From assembly GCA_027186245.1 (NCBI GenBank), contig CP114483.1:4040001-4104000 (forward strand): 64,000 nt of DNA, written 5' to 3'. Shown here piece after piece: positions 12,101-24,930 of this stretch (within the stretch, counting starts at the first letter, position 1; every line of letters begins with the position of its first letter). This DNA is from Coriaria nepalensis. Lineage: Eukaryota > Streptophyta > Magnoliopsida > Cucurbitales > Coriariaceae. A model generated the notes under the pieces. That model worked only from the letters and a program-made list of their open reading frames with translations. It made no database searches and was not told where the DNA came from. The translations under genes and the position numbers were made by a program.

Positions 12101-15100
12101 AAATCTTAGAGATTCTATAGCCTTGTTTTGGTCGAAATTTTTGTGTTTGCTTTATCTCACAATGGAAGAAAGTTATCTATTGTCTTGTAAATACTATTTG
12201 CATAGCTGGTTAGGCTTGTTTTGGTCAATTATTGACAAAGATGGTAATTGTAAGAAAATGGTACTAGAGTGGCTCTCATCTCATTGGAGCAATCTCATGG
12301 GATGTGCAAGTGAGAGTACTTCAGACCCTGAGTAAATCTGACCTATTTCAGTGGTTCGATATGCTATTCGACATGTTATAGGAAATAATTGTTTGGTTTC
12401 TCAAAGACCAATTGATGGCATATATGTTAAATTGCTAATGCAAAGCACCGTAATTTGAAGTCCTTTGAGTTCACAACAACTTCATCAGCCCATCATTTTG
12501 CTTCTTGACATTTGGTACAGGACTCATTTGACCATTAATATCAATTTCAAAGTTTTTGTTTTCTCATTTATGTGGTCCTCTCAATTCTTATGCAAATTTC
12601 TTGCAGGTCAAATCTGATGAAGAAACTATGCCTGTGTCTAAAATTAAGTCTGGTGGTCAAACTTCTGGTCTTTCAAATCCATCAAAATCAATCAGAGGAT
12701 CAGACAGTTTTCTAACTAGTGATCTTAAAAGATTAAGAACCGATTCAGCTGTGTCAACTTCACAAATTCCTGAATCTAGTGAAGCCATCTTAGCCACTAA
12801 GCAGAGATGCAAAAATAAACGAAAAGTGAATCAATGGAGTACATTTCTCCCAAAAGAAATGAAATTACCGGATAATAAATCAAAAAATCATTCGAACAGG
12901 CATCTTACCTCATTGCAAGACAGAATGCAAAAAGTAAAGGTCCTTTCTTTCTCATTTCCTTTTAAGCAATTGTCATCATTAGCTTTAGTTGCAGGAAAAG
13001 GTTGCCAGAAACCCAAAAGAAGTGAAATGTCATGTTAATACAGTTGTTTTTCCTCTTTTGTATCCTATAATTGCAGGAAAAGGTTTCTAGTTGCATGTCA
13101 TGCTCACTGGTCCACAAATGGTGCAAGTATGAATGGTTCTATAGTGCAATTGACTACCCTTGGTTTGCCAAAAGAGAGTTTGCAGAGTACCTAGATCATG
13201 TCGGGCTAGATGTAAACCCAATGCTGACCAGTGTTGAATGGGATGTCTTGAGAAGGTGTCTTTTTCTACTCTATATCTTTTGTCTGCTTGTTAACCTGCA
13301 TGTTATCACATGCAATTTTTATAACATAGGTATATTACATGTTCTTGTTAATGCAGTTCTCTTGGCAAACCTAGGAGGCTTTCCAAACACTTTCTACATG
13401 AAGAAAGGGAGAAACTCAAAGAATATCGAGAATCTGTGAGAAAACATTATACCGAACTCCGTACTAGTGTGAGGGAAGGACTTCCAACAGATCTAGCAAG
13501 ACCTCTATCTGTTGGACAAAGAGTTATAGCTATTCATCCAGAAACACGAGAAGTTCATGATGGAAGTGTGCTAACCGTTGATCATGACAGGTGCAGGATT
13601 CAATTTGATTGTTCTGAGATAGGAGTTCAATTTGTGAAGGTAGAAGTTCTGATAGACATTTTTTTTTTCTGTTTTTGGAAACTTGTTTCATCTTATGTGT
13701 CATCTGTCTGATGGGAGATGTTATAGATTTTCATTTATGGTGTATCTGCCATCAATACAATACTATACCCAATCTTCACAATTCCATTTGGCTGAAAAAA
13801 TTTTCAGGCTACTTAGTTTTTCTTTTCTAGTGCCATTATCTTCTTGTTTCTTATCAGTTTAAGAGACTCTGGTGTCTGTAAATTGAAACTTGAATTTTCT
13901 CTCTCTCTCTCGCTACTGAGTTGATGAAGTTTCATTGCAGGATATTGATTGCATGCCTGTAAATCCATTTGATAATATGCCAGAAACTCTTAAACGTCAG
14001 AAGCTCCAAGACCTCAGCAGATTATCTTTGAAATGCAAAGAGTCACAAATGAACCAAGATCCAAATTTTGGAGGGTGTATGACATTTGCTTCGAGTGGGC
14101 ACTTGGAGAAGGTATCAAACCCCATTCCTGTTAATACATCTCTAAAGAAGGTATTTCATTCTGTCGAAAATCGATCTGTTCCCAACATTTCCTTACAGTA
14201 GACGAGAAGTTTTAAATCTTAAGGCAGTCATATCTCATTGAATCAGTCTTTTTTGCAACATCATTTTCTTACACTCAAACAAAAGTATTGTAGGTTTTTA
14301 CCTAATATATTATTTTGAGAAGAATGCATCTTTTATCCCATTTTTTATTTCGGAATATACTAGGATCATAGTTTCCTGAAGGGAGGTGATTTATTTTTCG
14401 GACGATCCTTATATGATCTTGACAACACTTATTTCAGGGAGTTGAGTGATAATATCATGACTTTGACTCTGTAGCTCTTGTTGTTGCAAGAATTATGGGA
14501 TTGATTTTATGCAGATCCTTGTCAGAAGCTCTCGGCTGTGGATTATTGCTGTTTAAAAATTTTAGACAATTTTGATTCTTCTCAGTGTCATAAATTGAAA
14601 TATCCGTTTTTCTCAGGGTGATTCAAACCATGTCATGTCGCAGGTTAAGGGAATTACTGTGGATATGATTAGTGGACAACAAGCAACTGTCAAACAACCT
14701 TATATAGCTGCCCATCAAGCAAGGGAAGCTGACAATCGAGCTCTTGATATAAAGGTTATACAATTTTCTGTATAGAAATAGATAGTCTTAGACCTACATA
14801 CATGTAATTAATCAGTTCAGCTTTTATTTAGTGGGTGTACTGTGTTGAATTCTTTAGTTGTAGAGCTGTAAGTCGATGTGCTTTCCTGATGCATCTGAAT
14901 ACCACACCTAGATAACCATATCACTAAAAACATTCTTAAAAGTAATTTCTCACTGTGACCATAACTGTCTTGGTTTCTTTACACTATTAGATACTCTAAA
15001 ACTGGTCCATGTAACATGTAGGAAGGATCAGGTGCCTCAGGTGTATTCCACCCATGTGAGAGGTGAAGGTGAAGTGAAACCAACCGTATTGGACCCACTA

Positions 15101-16506
15101 ACTCCTCTCACATGAATGGTATATACCTGAGGCACTTGATCCTCCTCTCTTTGTAACATGCGGCAATAGGGCTTTTTTTATTTGACATTGAGGCAATTTG
15201 TGATCTGTTTTTTTCGCTTGTAGGTTTCTTCGACTATGCTTAATTTGAAGCAGCCTAATACTTATCTTGGTAATGTCTTGCGTCCTTGGCTAAATTCCCC
15301 AGCCAGTTCTAGCATCCTTGTAGGTGGACCATTCTCTTTTGAAAATCAAGAATCAGGGCCTTGCCTGGTTGAAATTGTCAAAGGCTCCAGACTAAAAGCC
15401 CAGATGATGGTAACTGCTGCCATTCAGGTATGAAGAAGCCTCAACAATTTTCCTGTTTTGTTTTGTTTTGTTTTGTGTAGTGAGCAGTAAAATGAACTTG
15501 GACTCCTCTATATACACTTCTCTTTTCTTGACATCATTTGTTCGGAAAATGCTATATATATATTGTTTCAGCAATGGCTGTAGCTGTGTACACTAGCGTA
15601 ACCTTGATAAGCTACTTATCATCCTGCATTTCATTGCCATCATCATTATTTCAGGCACTGTCCTCCAAGGAAGAAGGTGATGATCCTTTCATGAAGATTG
15701 GGAAGGCTCTTGATTCTATTGATAACCAGCAATTGATTTCTGAATCCCGGGTTCCAGTGATGAAGTCAAAGGAGCATGTTAATGGCAGTTTGGTTGGCTC
15801 TACATCAGAGCCTCCATGTAACAGTGATGCGTCAGGAGAATCTAATAATGATTCTGAAAAGAGTGATGCACAGATTCCTGCAGAGCTTATCACTTCATGT
15901 CTCGCCACTTTGCTTATGGTTCAGGTAAGATGGACTTTGTGCTAACACTGGACTCTTAGTAACTAGTCTTCACTCATTACTGGGAAAACTCTACGTTCAT
16001 ATCTCTCGTTTTCTTTTGTTTACTAATTGCATCTGATCGAAATGGCAAAGACAGCGCAAACTGACATCCTCAACTCAACTCTTGCTGCTGTTGTGCTTCA
16101 AATGTGATCATATATTGATTTAAAGTCTAACCATATTTACTTAAATGCACTTCGTTTATCTGCAATTCCTCTTTTCTTTCATCGTTCCATTGAGTACACC
16201 GCCTTTGCCTAGATATAAAAGCACACTTTTGATTGTCTCTGTTTTTCTTTATTATTGTTGCTTTCTGATATTATAGACTTTCAGCTTCTGAACTGATTAT
16301 GAATGCTGTGGTTTAATTCAATACTACTTTCGAATATGCAGACTTGTACAGAAAGACAGTACCCTCCAGCTGACGTGGCACAGATACTAGATTCTGCAGT
16401 TACAAGCTTGAATCCATGCTGTCCACAGAATCTTCCTTTTTACAGAGAGATTCAAATGTGCATGGGAAGACTCAAGACACAGATACTAGGCCTCGTCCCA
16501 ACTTGA
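3143..16506 (+). CDS. ALY: ALWAYS EARLY (LIN9/Mip130-like) DREAM-complex subunit
   Basis: Plant LIN9 homologue, a nuclear chromatin protein of the DREAM/MuvB cell-cycle complex. I traced 17 exons in one continuous frame: 3143-3247, 3484-3582, 3836-3901, 8415-8492, 8611-8782, 9547-9806, 9897-10242, 10951-11028, 11289-11569, 12607-12933, 13077-13255, 13357-13639, 13941-14150, 14617-14754, 15224-15427, 15655-15924 and 16342-16506, about 1086 codons. The start [13 protein letters not shown] matches ALY N-termini. A SANT/Myb domain lies at about residues 41-90 ([20 protein letters not shown]). The DIRP domain starts at about residue 608 ([16 protein letters not shown]). The C-terminus [13 protein letters not shown] to LGLVPT is typical of ALY. 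A 5' UTR intron probably ends at 3134, just before the ATG. Intron 2 looks like GC-AG, intron 3 holds a hAT element, and a conserved coiled-coil segment seems absent between exons 14 and 15. Which ALY paralogue this is cannot be settled. Confidence 0.93.
5070..6560 (-). pseudogene. hAT transposase catalytic and dimerisation regions, broken
   Basis: Several minus-strand frames carry pieces of one transposase. The order is [16 protein letters not shown] and [10 protein letters not shown], then [15 protein letters not shown], then [18 protein letters not shown], then [20 protein letters not shown] and VLDPRSKM. Near 5230-5150 the frame reads YPTLTLIA, stop, DILATQ, stop, which looks like a hAT C-terminal block with codons turned into TGA. 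A short VEALVCA remnant follows. The order matches RICESLEEPER/zinc-finger-BED transposases. It is not intact, and no domesticated open frame is visible. Confidence 0.85.
6907..7194 (-). pseudogene. BED-finger exon of the hAT transposase relic
   Basis: The minus-strand frame contains [20 protein letters not shown] followed by [11 protein letters not shown]. The Cys pair and the later His-x4-Cys spacing fit a BED-type zinc finger, the N-terminal DNA-binding domain of many plant hAT transposases. It sits just inside the right end of the element, as expected for the 5' part of a minus-strand transposase. Confidence 0.8.
15019..15151. mobile_element. 133 bp foldback MITE with 9 bp target duplication
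   Basis: The element lies in ALY intron 14. Its two arms are near-perfect inverted repeats of about 40 bases: GGATCAGGTGCCTCAGG on the left, and the complement of GGATCAAGTGCCTCAGG on the right. TGTAACATG is duplicated directly on both sides (15010-15018 and 15152-15160). A 9 bp duplication is usual for Mutator-like elements, so a MULE-derived MITE is the best guess. It has no coding capacity. Confidence 0.85.
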
Positions 16507-17753
16507 AACCCGAAATCTCCCTGTTTGATCTTGTATACTATTTTTATAACCTGTAAATGTTAACCTGTGTTCTTGTTAAGTTAAAAAGGTTTGTAATATA
16601 CTCTCATAACACCTGATGGAACAGTATAGGCTCCAGGTTAGAGCTATGTCCTGTTTCATCCCACCCATTTAGAATTAGCATCGGATGAGCCCTGATGCTA
16701 ATCACCATCTGAGTATTATTCTTTACCACCTTCAATAAGTAGATGAAATAATCGATTTAGTTGTTGGATTTAGGAGATCTGAACTAACGACTTTATAATT
16801 GTTTTTTGTCTGGAACCTGAAATTCAGGCATGGGGTCATTCAACGGACCTGGCCCGTCATTAAGCTTTAAAACGGATTTTTACATCTATATATATCTTCA
16901 ATGCAATCTAAAATCTGTTGGTATTGAACCCATCTAGCCCAAGTATTAAAAAATGGGTCGCGGTAAGTTGCGTTCGGCCGAATTTCTGGGCCCAAAGTGT
17001 AAAATGTGGCACATACGTCAGGCCCAAAATTTAATGTACCCCCAAAAGGGCCTACGAATAAATATATGCCCAAAATAAAATCAGAAATTGATAATCTATT
17101 GCCCCTGGTTGGGCCAAACCGTGGGGCCTGAGTTTAGGGCCCGCTCTATTCGATGAACTTTAGTATGACCTGCAGACCAACCCAGTCCCACCACCACAAG
17201 CCCATAAAAAACCACTTGGTTTGAAATTTCGATTTCAGCAGGTAATAATCATAGTAAATAGAACAGCAATATGAGTGACCAACCATCTAACTTAAATAGA
17301 CAGATAAAAATCGAAGCCCAAATTTGAACTGGAATAACACGTGCTAAATATATCTAAAATGAAGACAGTCCAAATTAGTGTTTTACCACCCCAGAAAACA
17401 TGCAGTGCCACAATGAAGCAGCTTTAACCCTTTTCTCTCTGCTCCTTCCCAGGATAGCGTTTAGCACCAGTCACGACATGGTACAAAGCTTTAAGCTAGC
17501 CACCCCATCTCAAATGACAATAATTTGGCATAAATTACGCGGGGGGTGGAAGGGAATGAATTTTCAATTTACAGTTGTTCTTTTCTTTGAATTCCTATTC
17601 TATGAAATAAAGCGGTGGCGCTGCAATTGGAAGCACGCCATTCCAACAGATTCAGAGAAAAAGCAGCAATTAGAGCGAGCAAAAGAAGGGCATGGAGAAT
17701 GAGAGAAGGCTGGAGGTTTACCACACTGAGCCCTTGTGTGAAATGGTGACTTT
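16507..17753. other. Intergenic: facing 3' ends of ALY and SNF4
   Basis: This segment lies between two convergent genes and must hold both 3' UTRs and polyadenylation regions. The stretch near 16930-17180 is comparatively rich in gggcc/ggccc words. No exon of either gene, RNA gene or element with clear ends was found. Confidence 0.5.
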
Positions 17754-20700
17754 CTAACCTAGCAAGAATCTGAATACGTCACTCAATGAAATAATCCCTT
17801 CTACTCTCTTGCTGCCAGCCTCAACAATCACGACTCTCCGGACCCCTGAATGGAAACATTGGAGTAATTAGGACCATTCATAAGAATAAGAAAATGTTGA
17901 AAATATTCATGAAGGTGCCCTTCATCACTTTGTAAAAGGAATCAAGTATAGAGCAATATTAGAGAATTACCGGGACTTGCTAACCGCTCCATCACTTTGT
18001 ACAAGGGATCAGACCGTAAACACATCTGACATCTTTGCCCATTGAAACCAAATGATGAATTTTCTGTTTGTCCTAATTGCAATGCCTGTACAGGTTGATA
18101 GATGTTCAAAATGATCGTGCATATAAATCATAATCTACATGTCAGAAGGAAAATTTTGTTGATGATTAATGTTTCTATCAAGCTTTTTGACGTCTCTAGG
18201 ATCCACTGATATGGTTAACAGGGAACTAAAAAACCCAATTACCTGATGAATAGTCATTTCATCAAGGAGAATCTGTGTGTATGCTTTATCTTTTGCCAAA
18301 GCAGTTATGTCGCTGTGAATAACCCAACACGTTACAAACATGATTTGGGAATTTAAGTTGGTATAATTTGCAAATACTGAAGAATCTAACCCCTTCTTCT
18401 AGTTTTTCTCGTTTTTTTTTTTCTTATTTTTTTGGGGTGGAGGAGGGAGGGGGGGGGGGGGTGCAGAGAGAAAATTACCTTCGCGAATATATATCAACTA
18501 AGGAATCATTATCATCTACTATTGGTATCGAACTAACTTCAGCTGCAAAACAAGGGTATTGATTAACAAAGTTAAGCAAAGACGAGACTAGATGAAAGTT
18601 TTAAAGCCTAAAAGGGCTAGTATATTAGAGAAGGAAAAGCGGAAAAACACACCTTGAACTAACAAAGATAAGGCAGCACTGAGAGATGCGTTTGGTCTTA
18701 ACATTGCAAATGGCTTTCCAGTTGACTCTCCAATATTTGGAACCCACGTACCCAAAGGCATTGAACAAATTGGCTTCTGAAGGATGGGCACGGAGCTTGT
18801 AGTATGTCTAAAATGCCTGCAAATACCTGAAAATTAGGTTCAAGGATTAGTATCAAATTTTGCACTCTTACTCAACATAGAAGGAAACGGCTTACATTTT
18901 AGTATCCCAGAAAGAGAAGCAAGATGTAGCAGCTGTGAAACTGAACCATCCTGTGCAGGTGAGTGAATGATGGGAACTGTAGCCACCTTGTTTTGCAAAA
19001 TTTTCAAGGCAATATCTTTCATAGAATCATACGGCCCTGCCTGCAAATTCCAGAAGAAATAAAAATAGTGATGTAATTCTAATATTTGGTCCAATACCAC
19101 CATTCACAAAGACGGCAACCTTGATTTCAGTGAATCAAGTTCTGTACTCGATCAGCATAGAATATATTCCATATTAAGGGTATTTGTAATATAGTAAGTT
19201 TTATCAGAGTCAGAACTCAAAAGGAAGTTGAAGAATGTGAAGGAGCACTACAGTTGGAAACCATGAGGGGCACAAAGAGGGATTCGATCAACTTTGCATC
19301 AGATTAGCCACAAGAATGCTACTAATATGAATCAAGATCACACATACTATAAGCCCATCTTAACATTCTCATTGCTAGTGTTTTGCAATTAGGATATTTA
19401 ATTGTAAGTGGATACACTAAATATCACTCTGCATGTGGTTCGCATGTGGTTCGCATGTGGGTCTTCTGGGAAAAGAAAACACTTACGCGAATAAGATGTT
19501 GAGGATGCAATCTTCCATTGCCATCAGGTTGCCTATTGAGCTGTAATTTCCCCTCTTTCCATGCAGCAATAGTATGTGTCTCAAGCTCCTCTTCCGTCAA
19601 ATTTGACCCATGATTACCAAGCTAGAGCCAATGGCATTATATATATTGGATTAGAGAAGATGCAGAAGCAGATTATCTTTCAAAAGGCACCTAAGATTAT
19701 CTTATGTAAATAGACAGCAAGCATCCCGTCCCACAAAGAAAAAAAGCAGGGAAATGGGAGTAATTCAAATAGATATAAGAAGATGACATCACAAAACCCC
19801 AATATAATCACCATTTAGAATTGTGTGCGTAAAATATATCTAGCAGACAGGATCGGAAGTCTGAAATACTCATTAATTACACAGATATCTCAAATAATAT
19901 AGAATGAAGAGGTAAATTTGAAGGCAAGGTTTAAAAGTCGACATTTTAAGAATAGAAGCCCAACTATGGGAGGGTTGGTAGTGCAGCTATCAGGAACTAT
20001 AATGTCATGCAGCTTCAGAACTATTAGATAACTGATTATTACTGGGGAAGGAAAAAGTCATTTCAAACATACTTCCCTCAAAATAAGGATGAAATCCAAT
20101 GCAGTGAGAACTCCAACAAACTGGCCCACGGAAATGTCCCATAGAGGAGCCACAGGTATACCCTGAAAACAGAATACATCAGTGAAAAGTTTACAATTAT
20201 GAACAAAATAAGCAATGGTGAAAGGGAAAATGTAATGAGATTCATGAGAGTCTTGCATTAGATTTTGCATCAGTAACATTAGAAAACAAAATGATCAAGT
20301 AAAGAAGAAAAAATTATCTATTTTACACTAGTTTTAAATGGAAACATAACTCCTTATCACTCATATAAGAGTCAATCGCGAAGAAAATAAGGCCATTTAC
20401 ACATATCATACCAATGAGAGGAACCAAATATTGAAGCACAGATGCTAGCACAGCATATGTATATACAAGACATTCACCTGCTCGTATAAAATATGGAATG
20501 ATTGCTTCACAGGTAGATTGACATCCAAAGCAATGATCTGCAGCACCGTAACCAATTAAACAAACAGTGATGAGTATTGACAATTTATAGTCATTTGAAC
20601 TCATAATTACCAACTGAAACGATTTCCAAGAAGAGCTAAGCAAACAAACCTTGCCTGACTCCGGAAGCAACTCATAAGTAGTATGTGAAGTCAAGAATGC

Positions 20701-22070
20701 AGATATCCGCTGGCGAGAAACCTCTACGTCAGTCTCCAATATCCTTTGAACAGATTCCTGCAAAGTACCAATCAAATATGCGATATTCTGTTAGCCGGCA
20801 GGATTTTAAGCATTGTTTAGGAAACTCAAACAAGTTTTAAACATGTCTAAGGATTCTTATTCCAATGGTGTAACCTATTTAATTTCCTTGCTACACATAT
20901 GTATGCTCTATACAAACCATCATATTGTTCTCTCTCAATTTGTATAGAACGGCCCCCATAGATTCCAGGAATTCAAAATGAAATATTTTTAACAAGATGT
21001 CATATAGCAACACAGAGGAAACTAGCATCAATCAAGGAGTAGTATTGGACACAGTAAATGACAGACATAGAGGCTTTAAGTTTCCTCACCCCATTCATCA
21101 CAAAGTCATTATCAACATCCATGTTGGATCTCCCAGGTACCTCAGCACTAAAGATGGTAGGAATTGTTTCTGGCTCTCTAGCTAAGAAGATAGTATTCAC
21201 CATCCCATAGTTCCCACTAACAAAGGGCTGATGCTCATCATACCGCCATTGTCCATCAACAAAAAACTTGTACTGTACATGATTCAAAAAAGAAAAAAAG
21301 AAAAGAAAGATAGAGTAAATGATAAGCCACATAAAACCAATAGCTGTGACATATTCACTAATCCTTATCATGTATGCATGTAGTAGGCACATGAAGTCCA
21401 ACTGAAGTGTTCTCATATCTCAACCATTAGATGTCAGCTTCAACCTTCAACAATGCCTATAAATCTAAGAGAATATCTCCAACCATGTATTCATAACATT
21501 TTGTATTAAATGATAACTGTCCTCCTTGCTGTTAGGTGAGCATAAATGATCTAGAATATCATAAATTTCAGATGAGCAACAAAGCAAGAGCCAAGAGTTT
21601 AGTTTCACAAGAGCAGAGATCTTAACAATCTTTGGGACATAACTAATCAGGTACATATAGGGAAAATTTATACAATGTAACACAGATTAGACATGAGGTA
21701 ATAAGCATATCCATAAACATCTGATTAAAGAAACACAGCCTTTATAACTCAATAAAGAAAATAACCTCGTGATATCCTGGCATTAAACCGCATATGACTT
21801 GAAATACAGTGGGACACCCCTCCACTGGAGACATGGGAATATGTTCTGACCACCTGTGCATAAACCCACACGCAAATCCGATTCAAGTAATGGAAAATCA
21901 AGAGAAGCAAAATGGCATTCATATCAACTAATATTTTTTTGAGTCCCCCACCTTGTGAAAGAACCACTGAGAAACACCTTTCTTCCTCCATAAGGCCATA
22001 CAAAGCGAGTATGAATCACAACCAATTCAGCAGAATTCCCTCGGCCTGTTTCAGCACTGGAACCGAACAT
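17754..22070 (-). CDS. SNF4: SNF4-like / KINbetagamma subunit of SnRK1
   Basis: Plant-type gamma subunit of the SnRK1 kinase (AMPK/SNF1 orthologue), which senses cellular energy status. Exons read on the minus strand: 22070-21952, 21853-21766, 21272-21090, 20757-20650, 20537-20478, 20162-20073, 19621-19487, 19040-18896, 18826-18653, 18542-18479, 18312-18243, 18085-17971 and 17845-17754, giving 480 codons. The start [15 protein letters not shown] matches the family. An N-terminal CBM48/glycogen-binding-like domain ([20 protein letters not shown], about residues 19-100, with [16 protein letters not shown]) is followed by four CBS motifs (about 150-215, 262-330, 345-410 and 425-480; for example [10 protein letters not shown] and [10 protein letters not shown]). 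The end is [16 protein letters not shown]. The CBM-CBS fusion is the plant betagamma arrangement, and the length fits (Arabidopsis is about 487). The frame is intact throughout. Confidence 0.95.
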
Positions 22071-22860
22071 TTCCCACCGAAATTAAATAGAACACACAAA
22101 ATCAATCCAAAAATAAATGCAAACTTCAAGACCTTCTAACGATTCACTCTCTAAGAAACTGTCCAATGTCATCAACCATAAACTTGAATCAGTATACCCT
22201 CAAGAACACCTTCACGCATCACACTTCTAAAAATCAATCCTCCATATTTTGTCGTAATTCTATCAATTAGGGACCCTCCACAACTGTGCAGAGGACCCCT
22301 TAAGACTTGCACATGCAGGTGACCAAATCAAAATCAAACCAAAGAACCTCCAAAATCAAAATCCTCAGGAACCAAATCCCTATGTTCCGAATCAGTCTTC
22401 AACGCCAGAGCTCTGAAAATTCAATTACTACACCAACGATTCTGTACATGCAACACTACAAAATCTCATACGAGGCAACCTCATCCCTTTTTTTATCACC
22501 AATTCAACCCAAAAAAAAAAAAAAAGTCAACAAATCAAACGCGCGAAAACTAACGAAACGCCAAATCGCAGAACCAAAGTTCCAAGCAAACTTTCACAAA
22601 ACCTCGAAAATTCAAGCTATGATCTAACACCGAACCAAAACTCAGCAGCTAAATTCAATCCGGGAGCCCTAAGATTCGGAGTTCGAAGAATAATTTTACG
22701 AAGTGGTTAGAAATCTGAGAGCAATGAAATTGAGAGGAAATTTTCGAAAGAGTAGGAGAGCAAGGAAGATGTATGAAGAAAACCTAGTTTTCAGCAAGGG
22801 ACGCTCGCTAGTGACATGGCGGATCTTCAATCTCTCGACGAAGAATATTGAGGATGATGG
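22071..22860 (-). promoter_or_regulatory. 5' leader and promoter region of SNF4
   Basis: The stretch upstream of the minus-strand ATG is moderately GC-rich compared with the spacer beyond 22870. It probably holds the 5' UTR, perhaps with a leader intron. Short frames here lack recognisable domains. A TAA/ATA microsatellite begins at about 22875 at its outer edge. Confidence 0.4.
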
Positions 22861-22873
22861 TGAAGCGAAACCA

Positions 22874-22912
22874 ATAATAATAATAATAATAATAAAATAA
22901 ATAAATAAATTA
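22874..22912. repeat. (TAA)n and (TAAA)n microsatellite
   Basis: An uninterrupted run of AAT units passes into TAAA units just upstream of the SNF4 promoter region. Confidence 0.8.
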
Positions 22913-24930
22913 TTGCTTTTTGATGTATATTTATGATTGATTGATTGTATTGTATGTACATTTTTACACACAGTTCGTGCGGGTGTAAGCACCCCTTCGC
23001 CATTAGGCCTTGTTTGGCTGTACATTCTTTTTTTCGTCCCTTCCCGTTATACGAATTCCTCCTGTCCTTTCATTAACTCTGACGTGGGTGTGGAAAAATA
23101 ATAATAAATGTGAGGAAATATTTAAAAAAAAAATTAATTAAAATTATAAAGAAAAATATTAAATTAAGTTGAATTTATAATTTTTAAATTTATAATTAAT
23201 TTCATAATATTAAATTTTTTATTTTTTATATATCATATAATAAGTAATAAATATTGATGTATTTAAAAAATAATATATTAATCAAATTACTATATAAAAT
23301 AATTAAATGTATTACAATTTTTGATTTCGATGATATAAGAAAGTTCATCAAAATAAAAAATAAATAAATAAATTTTAAAAGTTTTAAAAGAATTCATATC
23401 AAATTAATTAAATATATATATATATATATATTAATTAATTATATTTTTTTAAGAATATTAAGAAATAATTTATATCAGATTGACTAAATTTAATCTTAAA
23501 TTTAAATTTATTAAAATAATTCTTTAAATTATACATATTTTAATTTACTTAAATAATATTTTTTATCTCATTAATTGTTTTATTTAAAGATAATAAATAA
23601 ATAATATTTTTAAATAAAAACTAATTAGAATTTGAGAAAAAAAAAAAACTACCTTAATGCTCACAAATTCAAGTATTTACTTGTAACGTAATTTAACTTT
23701 TGGGCCGGTTGATGAGATATGATGAAATGTTCCAATCGATTGGACTGGATGAGATGGAGCGATGTATTAGTAGTGGGCCCGTGAGATCAACGACTTTTGG
23801 ACACGTGGACCCACAACGATCGTGATTCCTGGGCTTTTTCCACCACTACGGGAGGGGAGATAAATTAGCAATTATATATGTTTTCTTCTTCTTCTTTAGT
23901 TGGTGGGTAAATCTCTCTCTCTCTCTCTCTCTCTCTTTTCTTTTGCTTGCACGATTGGGCTTCATGATATACCCAAACCCTGCTCACCTGTCCGCTTCAG
24001 CATAGAGTTTAAGGCCCACTACAGGCCCACCCACCCTAGATTATTATTAATTTATGATAATCATGTTTAATTATCAGTAAACAAACTTAAGGTTTAAGCA
24101 ATAAAAGTAGGTTTTTTTTTTCTCAAGAGATTCAATATTTATAAAATATTATATTTATTATTATCGTAAATATATATCTTAATTATTTATTTTTTATCGA
24201 GAACTAAAAATATCACGTGAAAACCGTAAAAAATAAGTTAATTTTCAACCGTCGACTCACTTTTTATTAAGAACTCATATGAATTTTTAACTTATGAAAA
24301 ATAATTTATATAATTTTTTAAAAATTTTTAAGTAAATTAAAATCTCCCGTAACTATAATAAATATTATATTTCGATCTCAATCCGTGGTAGTAAGATGCA
24401 AAGGGAGAAAAATTGATGATGGCCTTTTTGTTTTGTTGTTTTTTTTTTTTTTTTTTTTCGTTTTCTTTGTTTGGTTAAATAAAGGGGCTTATAAAATCTA
24501 GAAGGATTCTAAAGTAGCATGATGGTGAATTGAGGTAGTAGTAGGGGGATCTAAGGAATCAACGTCGTAGCTGAATTGTCAACATTAAAATAAAAAAATA
24601 AATAAAATAAAATAAAATAAAAAAGATAAAAAGAACTAATTTGGTCTGATGTTTAGAGGACATGATTAGGACTGATTAACATCAATTAATAATATTAGAT
24701 TCCTTTCTCAAAGATGATTGATGAGAGACTCTTTTGGTTTTTCTCTGTTCTTATTTGTGTTTTAAGTACTTAAGTTTAACATATATTGTTATATTATTTA
24801 TACTATTAAAAAAATTTATTTTTTATTATTTAGAATTATAAATTATACTAAAATTTATTTATATGATATAATCAATATGATATCTAAAATATAAAAATTT
24901 TAATATTTTAAATTTAAAATATATCTATTG
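22913..24930. other. AT-rich intergenic spacer
   Basis: I found no gene here. The DNA is extremely AT-rich (especially 23100-23650), with a (TA)n run near 23411 and a (CT)n microsatellite at 23912-23936. Long T and A tracts occur near 24440 and 24590. The short GC-richer island at 23700-24020 has no open frame of note. Confidence 0.5.

Noticed and set aside
22307..23025. Frames on both strands upstream of SNF4
   Set aside because: They fall in the presumed SNF4 leader and promoter, show Lys/Gln/Asn-rich low-complexity translation and share no motif with any family.
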